From assembly GCA_017520185.1 (NCBI GenBank), contig JAFXGO010000034.1:1-51325 (forward strand): a stretch of DNA of 51,325 bases, written 5' to 3'. The translations under genes were made by a program, and so were the position numbers. This document shows positions 15,918-24,697 of the stretch, one piece after another (positions within the stretch are counted from its first letter, which is position 1; each line of letters opens with the position of its first letter). The DNA is from Elusimicrobiaceae bacterium. GTDB lineage: Bacteria > Elusimicrobiota > Elusimicrobia > Elusimicrobiales > Elusimicrobiaceae. The notes beneath the pieces were generated by a model. The model had not been told where the DNA came from, ran no database searches, and worked only from the letters and a program-made list of their open reading frames with translations.

Positions 15918-18701
15918 ATGGTAAAGAAAACTGCAAAAAAGACCGCAAAAAAAGTTGTAAAATCTGCGGCAACGAAAATGGTGTACGCTTTCGGCGGCGG
16001 TAAAGCTGACGGAAACGGTAAAATGAAAGAATTGTTGGGTGGTAAAGGGGCCAACTTAGCCGAAATGGCAGGCCAATTAAAACTCCCCGTCCCTCCCGGA
16101 TTTACGATTACCACCGAAGTTTGTACCTACTACTGGAATAACAAAAAATCCTATCCCAAAACCTTAAAAGCTGATGTAGAAGCCAACCTCAAAAAAGTTG
16201 AAAAAATTACCAAAAAAGAATTCGGTTCCGAAAAAAACCCCCTCTTGGTCTCCGTTCGCTCCGGCGCTCGTGCTTCCATGCCGGGTATGATGGAAACCAT
16301 TTTGAACATTGGTTTGACCGAAAAAACTATTCCGGGTATGATTGCCAAAACCGGTGATGAACGCTTTGTTTATGATGCATACCGCCGCTTAATTATGATG
16401 TACTCCGACGTAGTAATGGAAAAAGCCGCCGGTATTGAGCCCAAAGACGGCGAAGGCATTCGCAAAATTTTAGATGGCAAATTAGGTGACTTGAAAAAGA
16501 AACTCGGCGTCACCGATGATACCGCCATTCCGGCCGAAGAACTCAAAAAATTATGCGTAGAATTTAAGAAAACGGTTAAAAAAGTATTGGGCAAAGAATT
16601 TCCCGACAATCCGAATGAACAATTGTGGGGTGCCATTGGTGCCGTATTTGCCTCTTGGAACGGTAAACGCGCCATTGCCTATCGCAACATTGAAAACATT
16701 CCGCACGATTGGGGTACTGCCGTAAACGTGCAAACGATGGTATTCGGTAATATGGGTGAAAACAGTGCTACCGGCGTAGCCTTTACCCGCAACCCCGGTA
16801 ATGGTGACAGCCATTTCTACGGAGAATATTTAATCAATGCTCAAGGTGAAGACGTGGTGGCCGGTATCCGCACCCCTTCTCCGATGAACAAATGGTCTTC
16901 TAATGCTCACTCTGCCCACTTGCCTACCTTAGACAAGACCATGCCGAAAGCATACAAAGAACTTGATGCTATCCAAAAACGCTTGGAAAAACACTTCCGC
17001 GATATGTTGGATATTGAATTTACCATTGAAAACGGCACCTTGTGGATGTTGCAATGCCGCGTAGGCAAGCGCAACGGTACCGCTGCTGTGCAAATGGCCT
17101 TAGACATGCTTAAAGAACGCCTTATCAATAAAGAAACGGCTGTTTTGCGTGTGACGCCGGCTCAATTGGGCGAATTGTTGCTCCCTGCCATTGATCCTAA
17201 AGCCGAAGCCAATGCCAAACCGGTGGCCAAAGGTTTGCCGGCCGGCCCTGGTGGTGCTTGCGGTGTAATCGTTTTCAATTCTGACGATGCCATTAAATTG
17301 CAATCTCAAGGCAAAAATGCCATTTTAATCCGCGAAGAAACCAACCCTGAAGATATTGAAGGTATGCGCGCTGCTGCCGGTATTTTGACCCAACGCGGCG
17401 GTATGACCTCTCACGCTGCCTTAGTGGCTCGCGGCTGGGGTAAATGCTGTATCGTAGGTTGCAGCGAATTAGAATTAGATACTGCTAAGAAAACCGTTAA
17501 GATGGGTGGTAAGACCTATAAACAAGGTGATAGCATTACCTTAAATGGTACCCGCGGTTGGGTATATGACGGTGCTTTGAAAATGTTGGAAGCCGGTGAA
17601 GGAAACAAAAACTTGGCCGCTTTCCTCAAATTGGCTGACTCTATCCGCACCATGAAAGTTCGCGCCAATGCCGACACTGCTGAAGATGCTGCCAATGCCC
17701 GCAAATTCGGTGCGGAAGGTATCGGTTTATTCCGTATCGAACATATGTTCTATGGCAAAAACTCCGAAGCCCCGTTGTTCATCTTGCGCAAAATGATTTT
17801 GGCCGGCAGTGAAGAAGAACGCAAAGCCGCCGTTAAAGAGCTTTTCCCGTTCATGAAAAAATCCATCAAGGAAACCATTAAAGCGATGGCTCCGTACAGT
17901 GTCACCATTCGTTTGATGGATCCTCCCTTGCATGAATTCGTGCCGACCTTGTCTGCTAAACAACAAGAATTGGCTAAAGCCTTAAAGATTTCTATGCCCA
18001 CGTTCCAAGAACGTGCCGCCGGCTTGCATGAAGTAAACCCGATGATGGGTCACCGCGGTATCCGCTTGGGTGTCACCTATCCGGAAATTACCGAAATGCA
18101 GTCTCGCGCTATCTTTGAAGCTGCTGCCGAATTGATTAAAGAAGGTGTAAAGGCTGTACCGGAAGTGATGATTCCGTTAACTTGTGATGTAAACGAAATC
18201 GTAAAACAAAAAGCCATTATTCGCCGCGTATATGAAGAAGTGGTAGCCAAAACGAAAGTAAAAAAATTAAACTACTCAGTCGGCACCATGATTGAAATCC
18301 CGCGTGCGGCGGTACTCGCTTATGAAGTAGCCGGCGAAGCCGACTTCTTCTCCTTCGGTACGAACGACTTGACCCAAATGACCTTTGGTTTCTCCCGCGA
18401 TGATATTGGATCCTTCTTGCCTGAATATTTGAAACAAGGCATCTTAGAAGCCGATCCGTTCCAAACCTTGGATCAACGCGGTGTAGGTATGCTCATTCAA
18501 CATGCCGTCACTGAAGGCCGCGAACAGAAACCGAATCTCAAAGTAGGTATCTGTGGTGAACATGGCGGTGACCCCGAAAGTGTGGAATTCTGCCATCGTG
18601 AAGGTTTTAGCTATGTTTCCTGCTCTGCCTTCCGCGTACCTATAGCCCGTTTGGCTGCTGCTCAAGCTGCTGCTAAAGACGTATTGGCTAAGAAAAAATA
18701 A
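15918..18701 (+). CDS. ppdK: Pyruvate, phosphate dikinase
   Basis: 927 residues. An unusual K/T/A-rich N-terminal tail (about residues 1-20, repeated KKTAKK) precedes the ATP-grasp domain (GGKGANLAEM, PVPPGFTITTEVC). The phospho-histidine swivelling domain has GGMTSHAALVARGWGKCC, with the His in TSHAA accepting phosphate. The PEP/pyruvate barrel contains GIGLFRIEHMF and the catalytic cysteine in GICGEHGGDP. It interconverts pyruvate, ATP and Pi with PEP, AMP and PPi, typical of anaerobes using PPi-linked glycolysis. Codon use is strongly biased, suggesting high expression. GGAG precedes the ATG by 11-12 nt. Confidence 0.97.
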   Translation: MVKKTAKKTAKKVVKSAATKMVYAFGGGKADGNGKMKELLGGKGANLAEMAGQLKLPVPPGFTITTEVCTYYWNNKKSYPKTLKADVEANLKKVEKITKKEFGSEKNPLLVSVRSGARASMPGMMETILNIGLTEKTIPGMIAKTGDERFVYDAYRRLIMMYSDVVMEKAAGIEPKDGEGIRKILDGKLGDLKKKLGVTDDTAIPAEELKKLCVEFKKTVKKVLGKEFPDNPNEQLWGAIGAVFASWNGKRAIAYRNIENIPHDWGTAVNVQTMVFGNMGENSATGVAFTRNPGNGDSHFYGEYLINAQGEDVVAGIRTPSPMNKWSSNAHSAHLPTLDKTMPKAYKELDAIQKRLEKHFRDMLDIEFTIENGTLWMLQCRVGKRNGTAAVQMALDMLKERLINKETAVLRVTPAQLGELLLPAIDPKAEANAKPVAKGLPAGPGGACGVIVFNSDDAIKLQSQGKNAILIREETNPEDIEGMRAAAGILTQRGGMTSHAALVARGWGKCCIVGCSELELDTAKKTVKMGGKTYKQGDSITLNGTRGWVYDGALKMLEAGEGNKNLAAFLKLADSIRTMKVRANADTAEDAANARKFGAEGIGLFRIEHMFYGKNSEAPLFILRKMILAGSEEERKAAVKELFPFMKKSIKETIKAMAPYSVTIRLMDPPLHEFVPTLSAKQQELAKALKISMPTFQERAAGLHEVNPMMGHRGIRLGVTYPEITEMQSRAIFEAAAELIKEGVKAVPEVMIPLTCDVNEIVKQKAIIRRVYEEVVAKTKVKKLNYSVGTMIEIPRAAVLAYEVAGEADFFSFGTNDLTQMTFGFSRDDIGSFLPEYLKQGILEADPFQTLDQRGVGMLIQHAVTEGREQKPNLKVGICGEHGGDPESVEFCHREGFSYVSCSAFRVPIARLAAAQAAAKDVLAKKK

Positions 18702-18716
18702 GTTGTTTTAAATCCC

Positions 18717-18746
18717 AAAACCCCTTGCTGATGCAAGGGGTTTTTT
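18717..18746 (+). terminator. Intrinsic terminator of ppdK
   Basis: AAAACCCCTTGC-tgat-GCAAGGGGTTTTTT, 15 bp after the ppdK stop. Confidence 0.9.
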
Positions 18747-18861
18747 GTATTTTAAATAATAAATTTGTTTGGAGACGTGATGCCTGATGAAAAAGGTAAA
18801 AGATTTAATGGCGCTTCTGTTTTGGGGAGTTGTGGGCGGAGCGCTTTTTTGATTTTTTCTT

Positions 18862-18981
18862 TTATTTTTTTCCATGAGGATTGCCTTCCATAAAAAAATC
18901 TTCCGCTACAGAAACCGGCCGATATGACAGAGCATTACTTTCTGCTTTTAGTATTTTTGTCACAAATTCAAGAGGAACCTT
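18862..18981 (-). pseudogene. Probable gene remnant (protein-like frame without start)
   Basis: An open frame bounded by an upstream stop and lacking a good start reads VPLEFVTKILKAE, then ALSYRPVSVAEDFFMEG, ending at TAA 18862-18864. The composition looks like real protein, unlike the surrounding AT-rich DNA. An ATG at 18875 overlaps its end in another frame (ATGGAAAAAAATAA) with GGAAGG before it, as in coupled gene pairs, and opens a 55-codon frame that runs back into the ppdK terminator (to 18708). I do not recognise the family. Best read as the decayed tail of a small two-gene unit. The rest of the 18747-19009 gap holds only short ORFs. Confidence 0.3.
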
Positions 18982-19009
18982 TTAAGTGATTTAATAATGA
19001 AAAGGGGTA

Positions 19010-19038
19010 TTTACCACGCTTTAAATATTTACTAAAAT
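19010..19038 (+). promoter_or_regulatory. gmk operon promoter (leaderless type)
   Basis: -35 TTTACC (19010-19015), 17-bp spacer, -10 TAAAAT (19033-19038). Six bases then lead to the gmk ATG at 19045, and no ribosome site is present, so the transcript should begin at the start codon. Confidence 0.6.
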
Positions 19039-19044
19039 ATACAA

Positions 19045-19644
19045 ATGAAGCCTTTTCCCATTATTATTTCATCTCCTTCCGGTGGCGGTAAGACTACTGT
19101 GGTGGAGCGTTTGTTAAAAAAAGACAAGACGCTTTCTCGCGTTGTGACGGCTACGACGCGTGCTCCGCGTACGGGAGAAAAAAATGGAAAAGACTACCAT
19201 TTTTGGACGGAAAAACAATTTCTTACTGCTGTAGAAAAGGGACAGATGTTGGAGTGGGCCAAAGTACATGTAAATTACTATGGTATCCCCAAAAAATCTG
19301 TAGACGGACTGGTGAAGCAGGGGCTTTGTCCGGTATTGGTAATAGATGTGCAAGGCGCTAAAACCGTATCGGCTAAGTATCCTCAGGCGGTTAAAATTTT
19401 TATTTTACCCCCCAGTTTAGAAGTGTTAAAGGAGCGCATAGCTTCTCGTAAAGATAACACACAGAACGTTGAAGTACGTTTAAAAACGGCTAAAAAAGAG
19501 TTAAAAGAGATTGCGCATTATGATTATGTTGTCTTAAATGACGACTTGAAAAAAGCGGTAGCTGATACTTTTGCTATCATTAAAGCGGAACAACTCAAAA
19601 CCGTTCGAAATTTAAAAGATTTAAAACAATCCAAAGTTATTTAG
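19045..19644 (+). CDS. gmk: Guanylate kinase
   Basis: 199 residues, typical length. P-loop SSPSGGGKTTV (about 10-20), the GMP-binding region TTRAPRTGEKNGKDYHFW and the lid region (RIASRKDNTQNVEVRL). It phosphorylates GMP to GDP with ATP. It heads the gmk-rpoZ-udg-priA unit, an order common in many bacteria. There is no Shine-Dalgarno; the promoter lies directly before the ATG. Confidence 0.97.
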   Translation: MKPFPIIISSPSGGGKTTVVERLLKKDKTLSRVVTATTRAPRTGEKNGKDYHFWTEKQFLTAVEKGQMLEWAKVHVNYYGIPKKSVDGLVKQGLCPVLVIDVQGAKTVSAKYPQAVKIFILPPSLEVLKERIASRKDNTQNVEVRLKTAKKELKEIAHYDYVVLNDDLKKAVADTFAIIKAEQLKTVRNLKDLKQSKVI

Positions 19645-19656
19645 AGGGAGCAAGAA

Positions 19657-19956
19657 ATGGCTAACAATAAAATTGAAAAGAAGTTTGAGTCCGAACTTAT
19701 GAACTTTGACGGAGATCGCTACGACGTGGTAGTATTGGCCTCCATCTGGGCAAAAGAACTTAAAAAACAAGCTGAATATAAAAATCAACCTCATGCTGTG
19801 GTCATCAAAGTAGCTTTAGATGATATTTTATCTGGCAAAATGAGCAAAGATGCCGTTTTGGAAATCAGCCGCCAAAATTTGGAAGCTGAACTCAAAGCTC
19901 AAGAAGAAGCCCGCAGAGAGGCTGAACGCAAAGCCAAAGAACCCATGAGATTATAA
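19657..19956 (+). CDS. rpoZ: DNA-directed RNA polymerase subunit omega
   Basis: 99 residues. The omega core pattern is visible at about residues 20-65 (DRYDVVVLASIWAKEL, then KVALDDILSGKM), followed by a charged E/A/R-rich helical tail (about 72-95). Omega assists folding and assembly of beta-prime. It starts 12 bp after gmk with GAGGGAG before the ATG; the gmk-rpoZ pairing is conserved and supports the call. Confidence 0.85.
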   Translation: MANNKIEKKFESELMNFDGDRYDVVVLASIWAKELKKQAEYKNQPHAVVIKVALDDILSGKMSKDAVLEISRQNLEAELKAQEEARREAERKAKEPMRL

Positions 19957-19958
19957 TC

Positions 19959-20885
19959 ATGAAAGATAGCGTGCGTGCTTTGGCAGCGGAATTCAAACAA
20001 TTCCTCTCCACTCGGCAAGAAGACGATTTGACGCCGGCGGCCTTTTCTCAGGCCGCCGCGCACGTATCTGAGCCTAAAGCCGCACCTACTACTGCAGAAT
20101 CTCAACCTCATTTAACTATTGAATTTGCCAGAGTTGCCAAGAAATCTGCACCATCTACCACTTCTTCTGCGGCAGCTGTTGCTTCTCAGAGCACGCCTGC
20201 GGCAGTTGAACCCGTTTCTGATTTATCTACTTCAAGTAAGGAGTCTTCTTCCATGACTGCTGCAGAAAAGCAAAAAATTTTAGACCAAATTGCCGAAGAA
20301 ATAAAGGCTTGTAGACGTTGCCCATTGGGTTCTGCGCGCTTGAATGCAGTGCCGGGAGAAGGGAAGCCGAATGCCGCCTTAATGTTTATTGGAGAAGGGC
20401 CTGGTTTTGATGAAGACCACAAAGGACGTCCGTTTATTGGACGGGCGGGGCAATTGCTCGATAAAATGATAGCGGCTATGGGTCTTAAGAGAGAAGATGT
20501 GTTTATTGCCAATATTGCTAAGTGTCACCCGATGGTAAATCCGGAAAATCCGCAAGCGCATGGTAATGACCGCGCACCCAATGCCGGCGAAATAGCCGTT
20601 TGTCGCAAATTTATTGAAAGGCAAATTGCTGCGATCTCTCCTAAGTATGTAGTGGCTTTGGGAAGCGTGGCCGCTAAAGCATTGATTAGCGATACGAACT
20701 CTCTGGGGGCATTACGCGGTAAATTTCACACCTTACACTTAGACAGTGTAGAACTAAAAAAACCTGTCAAAATTATCGCCACTTATCACCCTGCTGCTTT
20801 GCTGCGCAATCCGAATTGGAAGAAAGATGCTTGGGCGGATTTGCAAATGGTTATGGCAGAGATGGGACTGAAACGTCCGCAATAG
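19959..20885 (+). CDS. Uracil-DNA glycosylase, family 4 (Fe-S)
   Basis: 308 residues. Residues 1-100 are a low-complexity A/S/T/P-rich extension with no domain. From about 104 the family 4 UDG begins: Fe-S cysteines C118, C121, C189 and C215, motif GEGPGFDED (145-153), GRPFIGRAGQLLD and the C-terminal ATYHPAALLRNP. It removes uracil from DNA in base-excision repair. It starts 2 bp after rpoZ. The long N-terminal tail is the main oddity; some relatives carry similar tails thought to bind partners. Confidence 0.92.
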   Translation: MKDSVRALAAEFKQFLSTRQEDDLTPAAFSQAAAHVSEPKAAPTTAESQPHLTIEFARVAKKSAPSTTSSAAAVASQSTPAAVEPVSDLSTSSKESSSMTAAEKQKILDQIAEEIKACRRCPLGSARLNAVPGEGKPNAALMFIGEGPGFDEDHKGRPFIGRAGQLLDKMIAAMGLKREDVFIANIAKCHPMVNPENPQAHGNDRAPNAGEIAVCRKFIERQIAAISPKYVVALGSVAAKALISDTNSLGALRGKFHTLHLDSVELKKPVKIIATYHPAALLRNPNWKKDAWADLQMVMAEMGLKRPQ

Positions 20886-20893
20886 GGCCGATT

Positions 20894-22861
20894 ATGTTTT
20901 GTAAAGTTGTTTTTGATGTTCCCTTAGATAGAGATTTTGACTATTTGGTACCTGCCGAATTGGAAAGCAAAGTAAAAGCCGGTGTACGCGTGAGCGCTCC
21001 TTTTGGACGCATGTTAACGACCGGACTGATTACCGCCGTTTCCGACACTACTTCTTTGCCTGATAATATATTGATGAAAGAAATTGCTTGTGTTTTAGAT
21101 GAGAAACCCGTTTTTGGTTCGGATTTGTTTTCTTTGGCACAGTTTATGAAAAAAACATGGGGTGGCCCTATCGGGCAAATTTTATTTGCATTGGTTCCCC
21201 CCCAAGCATTTTTCAAAGTGAATCAACCAGAATCTTTGGCAGAAATGAAGTTTTTATCTGCTCCCTTTTCTTTTACCGATGAACAAAAAAAGACTCTGAA
21301 ACAACTATCTTCTTATTTAAATAACGGTTATCATAGCGCATTATTATCAGGTCCTTTTAAAAGTGGCAAAACGGAAGTGATTTTAACATTGGTAGAAGAA
21401 GTATTGAGAGGTTTTGGACAGGCTTTGCTTACTTTGCCTGACGTAATATCAGCTAAAAACTTCGCTGAAATATTGGAAAAAAGATTTGGAAAAGAATATG
21501 TTTTTTGTTGGCACAGTCGTATGCTGCTAAGCCAAAAGAAAAAAATTTTCTCACGTGTGTCCAATGGCCTGCCTTGTTTAATTGTTTCCGCACGATCCGG
21601 AGGCTTGTTGCCTTTTAAAAATCTTCGTTTGGCTGTTATGTTGGAAGAAGAAAATGATAATTACAAGCAAGAAGAAAATAAACCTTATTTTCATTTGAGA
21701 GATTTACTTAATTTCCGAGCGAAACAGCATGAATCTCTCTTTATTGCTTGTTCTGATACCCCTTCTTTAGATATGCTCTATTGCCAACAGCAAAAAGAGA
21801 CGGAACATTTTTCTTTCCACAAAGTCTTTGCAGAGAAAGATGCTTCTTTTCAATGGAAAATCACTCCTAAAAAAGGCGATAAATCTTGCTTACTTTCGGA
21901 CTTTCTAATCCAAGAATTAAGTGAGAATTTGGAGCAGAAAAAAGCCTCTTTGATTATTTTAAACCGTCGTGGATATTCCAACGCCTACTATTGTTTAAAT
22001 TGCGGTACTTATGCCAAATGTCAAGGATGCGGTGCGATTTTGGCGTGGGAAAAATCTGCCATTGGGGAAGATTACTTAATTTGTAAGAAATGCGGTAAAA
22101 AGTATGATTTAAATCAAACCTGCCCGAAATGTCAAAATAAAATTTTTAGGTCACGCGGTGGCGGAACTCAAAAAATCGTTTCCGAACTGAACAAACTTTT
22201 CCCGACGATGCGTGTGTTGCGCTTGGATTCCGATACCTTGAAAAAGAAGGATGATCAGGGGCATTTGGCTACTGCTATGCTAGATAAAGGTCAGGCGGAT
22301 GTTGTTGTGGGTACGCGACAGGCTTTAGAAGTAGCTTTGTCTTCTCGTATCACATTGGCGGCTGTGGCAGATGCAGACTTGGAGTTGGACAGTCCGGATT
22401 TCCGCTCATCAGAAAAATTTGGGCAGTTATTATTTAAACTTAAAAACCTTTTATCTACACGCCACAATGGTCGTTTGATTATTCAAAGTTCTTCTGCAGA
22501 TATTTATCCGTTTGAGGCACTTTCAGAAGGATACGATACCTGCGCGCAAGAGGAAATGTTGGCAAGGGAGAGTTTCGTTTACCCACCTTTTATCAAACTC
22601 GTGAAAGTGTTAATTAAAAGCAAGGATCCAACCTTATTAAAAGCCGAGACCGCCCGCCTTATGAGCGAGGCTGCACCTTTGGTTTGCGAAACATTGGGGC
22701 CTGTTCGTACCGGTAAAAAAACAGATGTGCTAAAAAAACAATATCTTTTATTTAAAACCAACCCCTCACAATATGAAGCACTGATCAGCGTGTTGGACCG
22801 ATTAAACCCCTCTAAACAAACTGATTTTAAATTAGTAGCAGATCCGTATGATTTCTATTAA
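20894..22861 (+). CDS. priA: Primosomal protein N' (PriA), helicase motifs altered
   Basis: 655 residues from MFCKVVFDVPLDRDFDYLVP, the PriA N-terminal 3'-DNA-binding domain; an in-frame upstream ATG is inside udg and less likely. The P-loop is kept (SGPFKSGKTEV) and four CxxC-type pairs of the zinc region are present (CLNC, CQGC, CKKC, CPKC). However, the usual DEEH box reads EEEN before DNYKQEENKPYFHLRD, the GTQMIAKGHDFP motif reads GTRQALEVALSSR, and the QVAGRAGR arginine-finger motif is replaced (KLKNLLSTRHNGR). PriA restarts stalled forks. This copy may load the primosome without strong helicase activity. Confidence 0.88.
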   Translation: MFCKVVFDVPLDRDFDYLVPAELESKVKAGVRVSAPFGRMLTTGLITAVSDTTSLPDNILMKEIACVLDEKPVFGSDLFSLAQFMKKTWGGPIGQILFALVPPQAFFKVNQPESLAEMKFLSAPFSFTDEQKKTLKQLSSYLNNGYHSALLSGPFKSGKTEVILTLVEEVLRGFGQALLTLPDVISAKNFAEILEKRFGKEYVFCWHSRMLLSQKKKIFSRVSNGLPCLIVSARSGGLLPFKNLRLAVMLEEENDNYKQEENKPYFHLRDLLNFRAKQHESLFIACSDTPSLDMLYCQQQKETEHFSFHKVFAEKDASFQWKITPKKGDKSCLLSDFLIQELSENLEQKKASLIILNRRGYSNAYYCLNCGTYAKCQGCGAILAWEKSAIGEDYLICKKCGKKYDLNQTCPKCQNKIFRSRGGGTQKIVSELNKLFPTMRVLRLDSDTLKKKDDQGHLATAMLDKGQADVVVGTRQALEVALSSRITLAAVADADLELDSPDFRSSEKFGQLLFKLKNLLSTRHNGRLIIQSSSADIYPFEALSEGYDTCAQEEMLARESFVYPPFIKLVKVLIKSKDPTLLKAETARLMSEAAPLVCETLGPVRTGKKTDVLKKQYLLFKTNPSQYEALISVLDRLNPSKQTDFKLVADPYDFY

Positions 22862-22952
22862 GGAAAAAGACATAGATTTGAAATTATAAATTTTTCCCTA
22901 CGCGCGTATATGGTAAAATAGAATAAGATCTACTTTAATGGAGGAGACAAAA

Positions 22953-23519
22953 ATGAAAAAATATATCAATAGGGTTTTTTCTTGGAATGGAGAAGCTGGC
23001 CGAAAAGAAATGATCGGTATGAGTTGTATTTGTTTATTGGGTCCTATAGGATTAGCAATTGCTTTAACCGTTCTTAATAAAGTGTTAACGTTTTTGTTCG
23101 AAATTCCTTCTTTTTCTTCCATCATTAATGTTTTGGTATTTTTTCTATTCATATTGGGTGTAATTGGTTTTCTTTTTGTTTCTGCCAGAAGATTGCGCAA
23201 CATCGGTTGGCCGTCTTTTCTTGCGTTTGTTTTTTTAATTGCTTCTTTCATACCTTTTTTGGGCCAAATACTCATCTTGTTATTATGGGTGCTGCCGGCC
23301 GGTAAAAATAAAAATCCCCAACCTTACTCTCCCACGTATTTTTCAGTAAATATTATCTCGTCTCTTTCGATATTGCTGTTTCCTGTAGTATTGCTTTTTC
23401 TATTGACTGCTTTGGCTAAATATTTCCCGGAAAAAGCAAGCCAATTTCCTGCTGTAAAAAAAGAATTACAAATACAAAAAGATTTAAAAAATCAAACATT
23501 AAATAATAAATATTTTTAG
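22953..23519 (+). CDS. DUF805 family inner-membrane protein
   Basis: 188 residues from MKKYINRVFSW; I prefer this ATG to one five codons upstream because GGAGGAG lies at the right distance. The DUF805 layout is visible: an N-terminal GEAGRKE region, hydrophobic segments, RRLRNIGWPSF, then a membrane stretch ending in LPAGKNKNPQPYSP. A fourth hydrophobic segment follows (about 130-155), longer than usual. The family function is unknown. It has its own leader after priA and precedes tyrS by 9 bp. Confidence 0.75.
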   Translation: MKKYINRVFSWNGEAGRKEMIGMSCICLLGPIGLAIALTVLNKVLTFLFEIPSFSSIINVLVFFLFILGVIGFLFVSARRLRNIGWPSFLAFVFLIASFIPFLGQILILLLWVLPAGKNKNPQPYSPTYFSVNIISSLSILLFPVVLLFLLTALAKYFPEKASQFPAVKKELQIQKDLKNQTLNNKYF

Positions 23520-23528
23520 AGGATAATT

Positions 23529-24689
23529 ATGACGATTGAAGAACAAATTTCTTTTTTAACACGCGGTTGTGTAGACATCGTAAATGTTGAAGGACTACAA
23601 AAAAAGTTAGAAAGTGGTAAAAAACTAAAAGTTAAACTTGGCTGTGACCCTACCAGCGCCGATTTGCATTTGGGACACAGTGTGGCTCTTTCTTTGCTTC
23701 GTCGCTTTCAGGACTTAGGTCATACAGCGGTGCTAGTAATTGGGGATTTTACCGCCGCAGTAGGGGATCCCTCCGGCAGAGACTCAACCCGTCCGGTATT
23801 GGGCAGAGAACAAATTTTAGAAAATGCCAAAACCTATACGGACCAAGCCTTCAAAGTTTTAGATCCGCAAAAAACTGAAATTCGTTTTAACAGTGAATGG
23901 TTAGACCCTTTTGTCAGTGGGAAAGAATTGTTGCAAACCTTACAAAAAGTGACGGTTGCTCAAGTATTGGAAAGAGATGACTTTAAAAAACGTATGGCTG
24001 CCGGAAGTCCTATCAGCATGTTGGAAGTATTATACAGCCTGTTTCAAGGTCAAGATTCCGTCGCTTTAAAGGCCGATGTGGAACTTGGCGGGACGGACCA
24101 AATTTTCAACTTACTCGTCGGCCGTCAATTACAAAAACAAAACGGTCAAGAACCGCAAGTGGCTATTACCGTTCCGTTGTTAGTAGGTACGGACGGAGTG
24201 AAAAAGATGTCTAAATCTTATGGAAACTATGTCGGTTTAAATGACGCCCCCAACGATATGTTCGGTAAGTTAATGTCAGTTTCTGATGAATTGATGTTAA
24301 GTTATTATGAACTGTTAACATCTGAAGATTTGGCAACCGTAAAAACCTTACACCCGATGGAAGCCAAAAAACAATTAGCCGGTTTATTAACTCAGCGTTT
24401 TCATGGAAAAGAAGCGGCTTTGGCAGCGCGTGAAAATTTTGAAAAGGTATTTTCTAAAAAAGAAAATCCTGATGACATGCCCGTTCTCAAACCGCAAGAT
24501 GCAGCGATGCTTTCTGCTGTTTTGTTCCAAGCCGGTGCTGCTCAAAGCAAAAATAAAGCCCGGGCTTTAATTGAGCAGGGGGCCGTTCGCTTAAATGGTG
24601 AAAAACTTCTACAAGATACCCCCCTCTCCTTCAAAGACGGTGATGTCTTGCAAGTAGGTAAAAGATCTTTCTTTAAACTCTCTCATTAA
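23529..24689 (+). CDS. tyrS: Tyrosyl-tRNA synthetase
   Basis: 386 residues, class I. HIGH motif as HLGH (47-50), KMSKS at 226-230, tyrosine pocket region GGTDQIFNLLVGRQ, and a C-terminal S4 RNA-binding domain (KNKARALIEQGAVRLNGEKL). It charges tRNA-Tyr. The sequence belongs to the GDPSGRDSTRPVL subgroup of bacterial TyrRS. An AGAGGATAA-type ribosome site precedes the ATG. Confidence 0.97.
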   Translation: MTIEEQISFLTRGCVDIVNVEGLQKKLESGKKLKVKLGCDPTSADLHLGHSVALSLLRRFQDLGHTAVLVIGDFTAAVGDPSGRDSTRPVLGREQILENAKTYTDQAFKVLDPQKTEIRFNSEWLDPFVSGKELLQTLQKVTVAQVLERDDFKKRMAAGSPISMLEVLYSLFQGQDSVALKADVELGGTDQIFNLLVGRQLQKQNGQEPQVAITVPLLVGTDGVKKMSKSYGNYVGLNDAPNDMFGKLMSVSDELMLSYYELLTSEDLATVKTLHPMEAKKQLAGLLTQRFHGKEAALAARENFEKVFSKKENPDDMPVLKPQDAAMLSAVLFQAGAAQSKNKARALIEQGAVRLNGEKLLQDTPLSFKDGDVLQVGKRSFFKLSH

Positions 24690-24697
24690 GGTAATCA

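Noticed and set aside
18780-18893. Short plus-strand frames after ppdK (37 codons with GGAG, and a 21-codon hydrophobic frame starting at 18787)
   Set aside because: They lie after a strong terminator with no convincing promoter and are antisense to the better-looking remnant; no conservation evidence is available.
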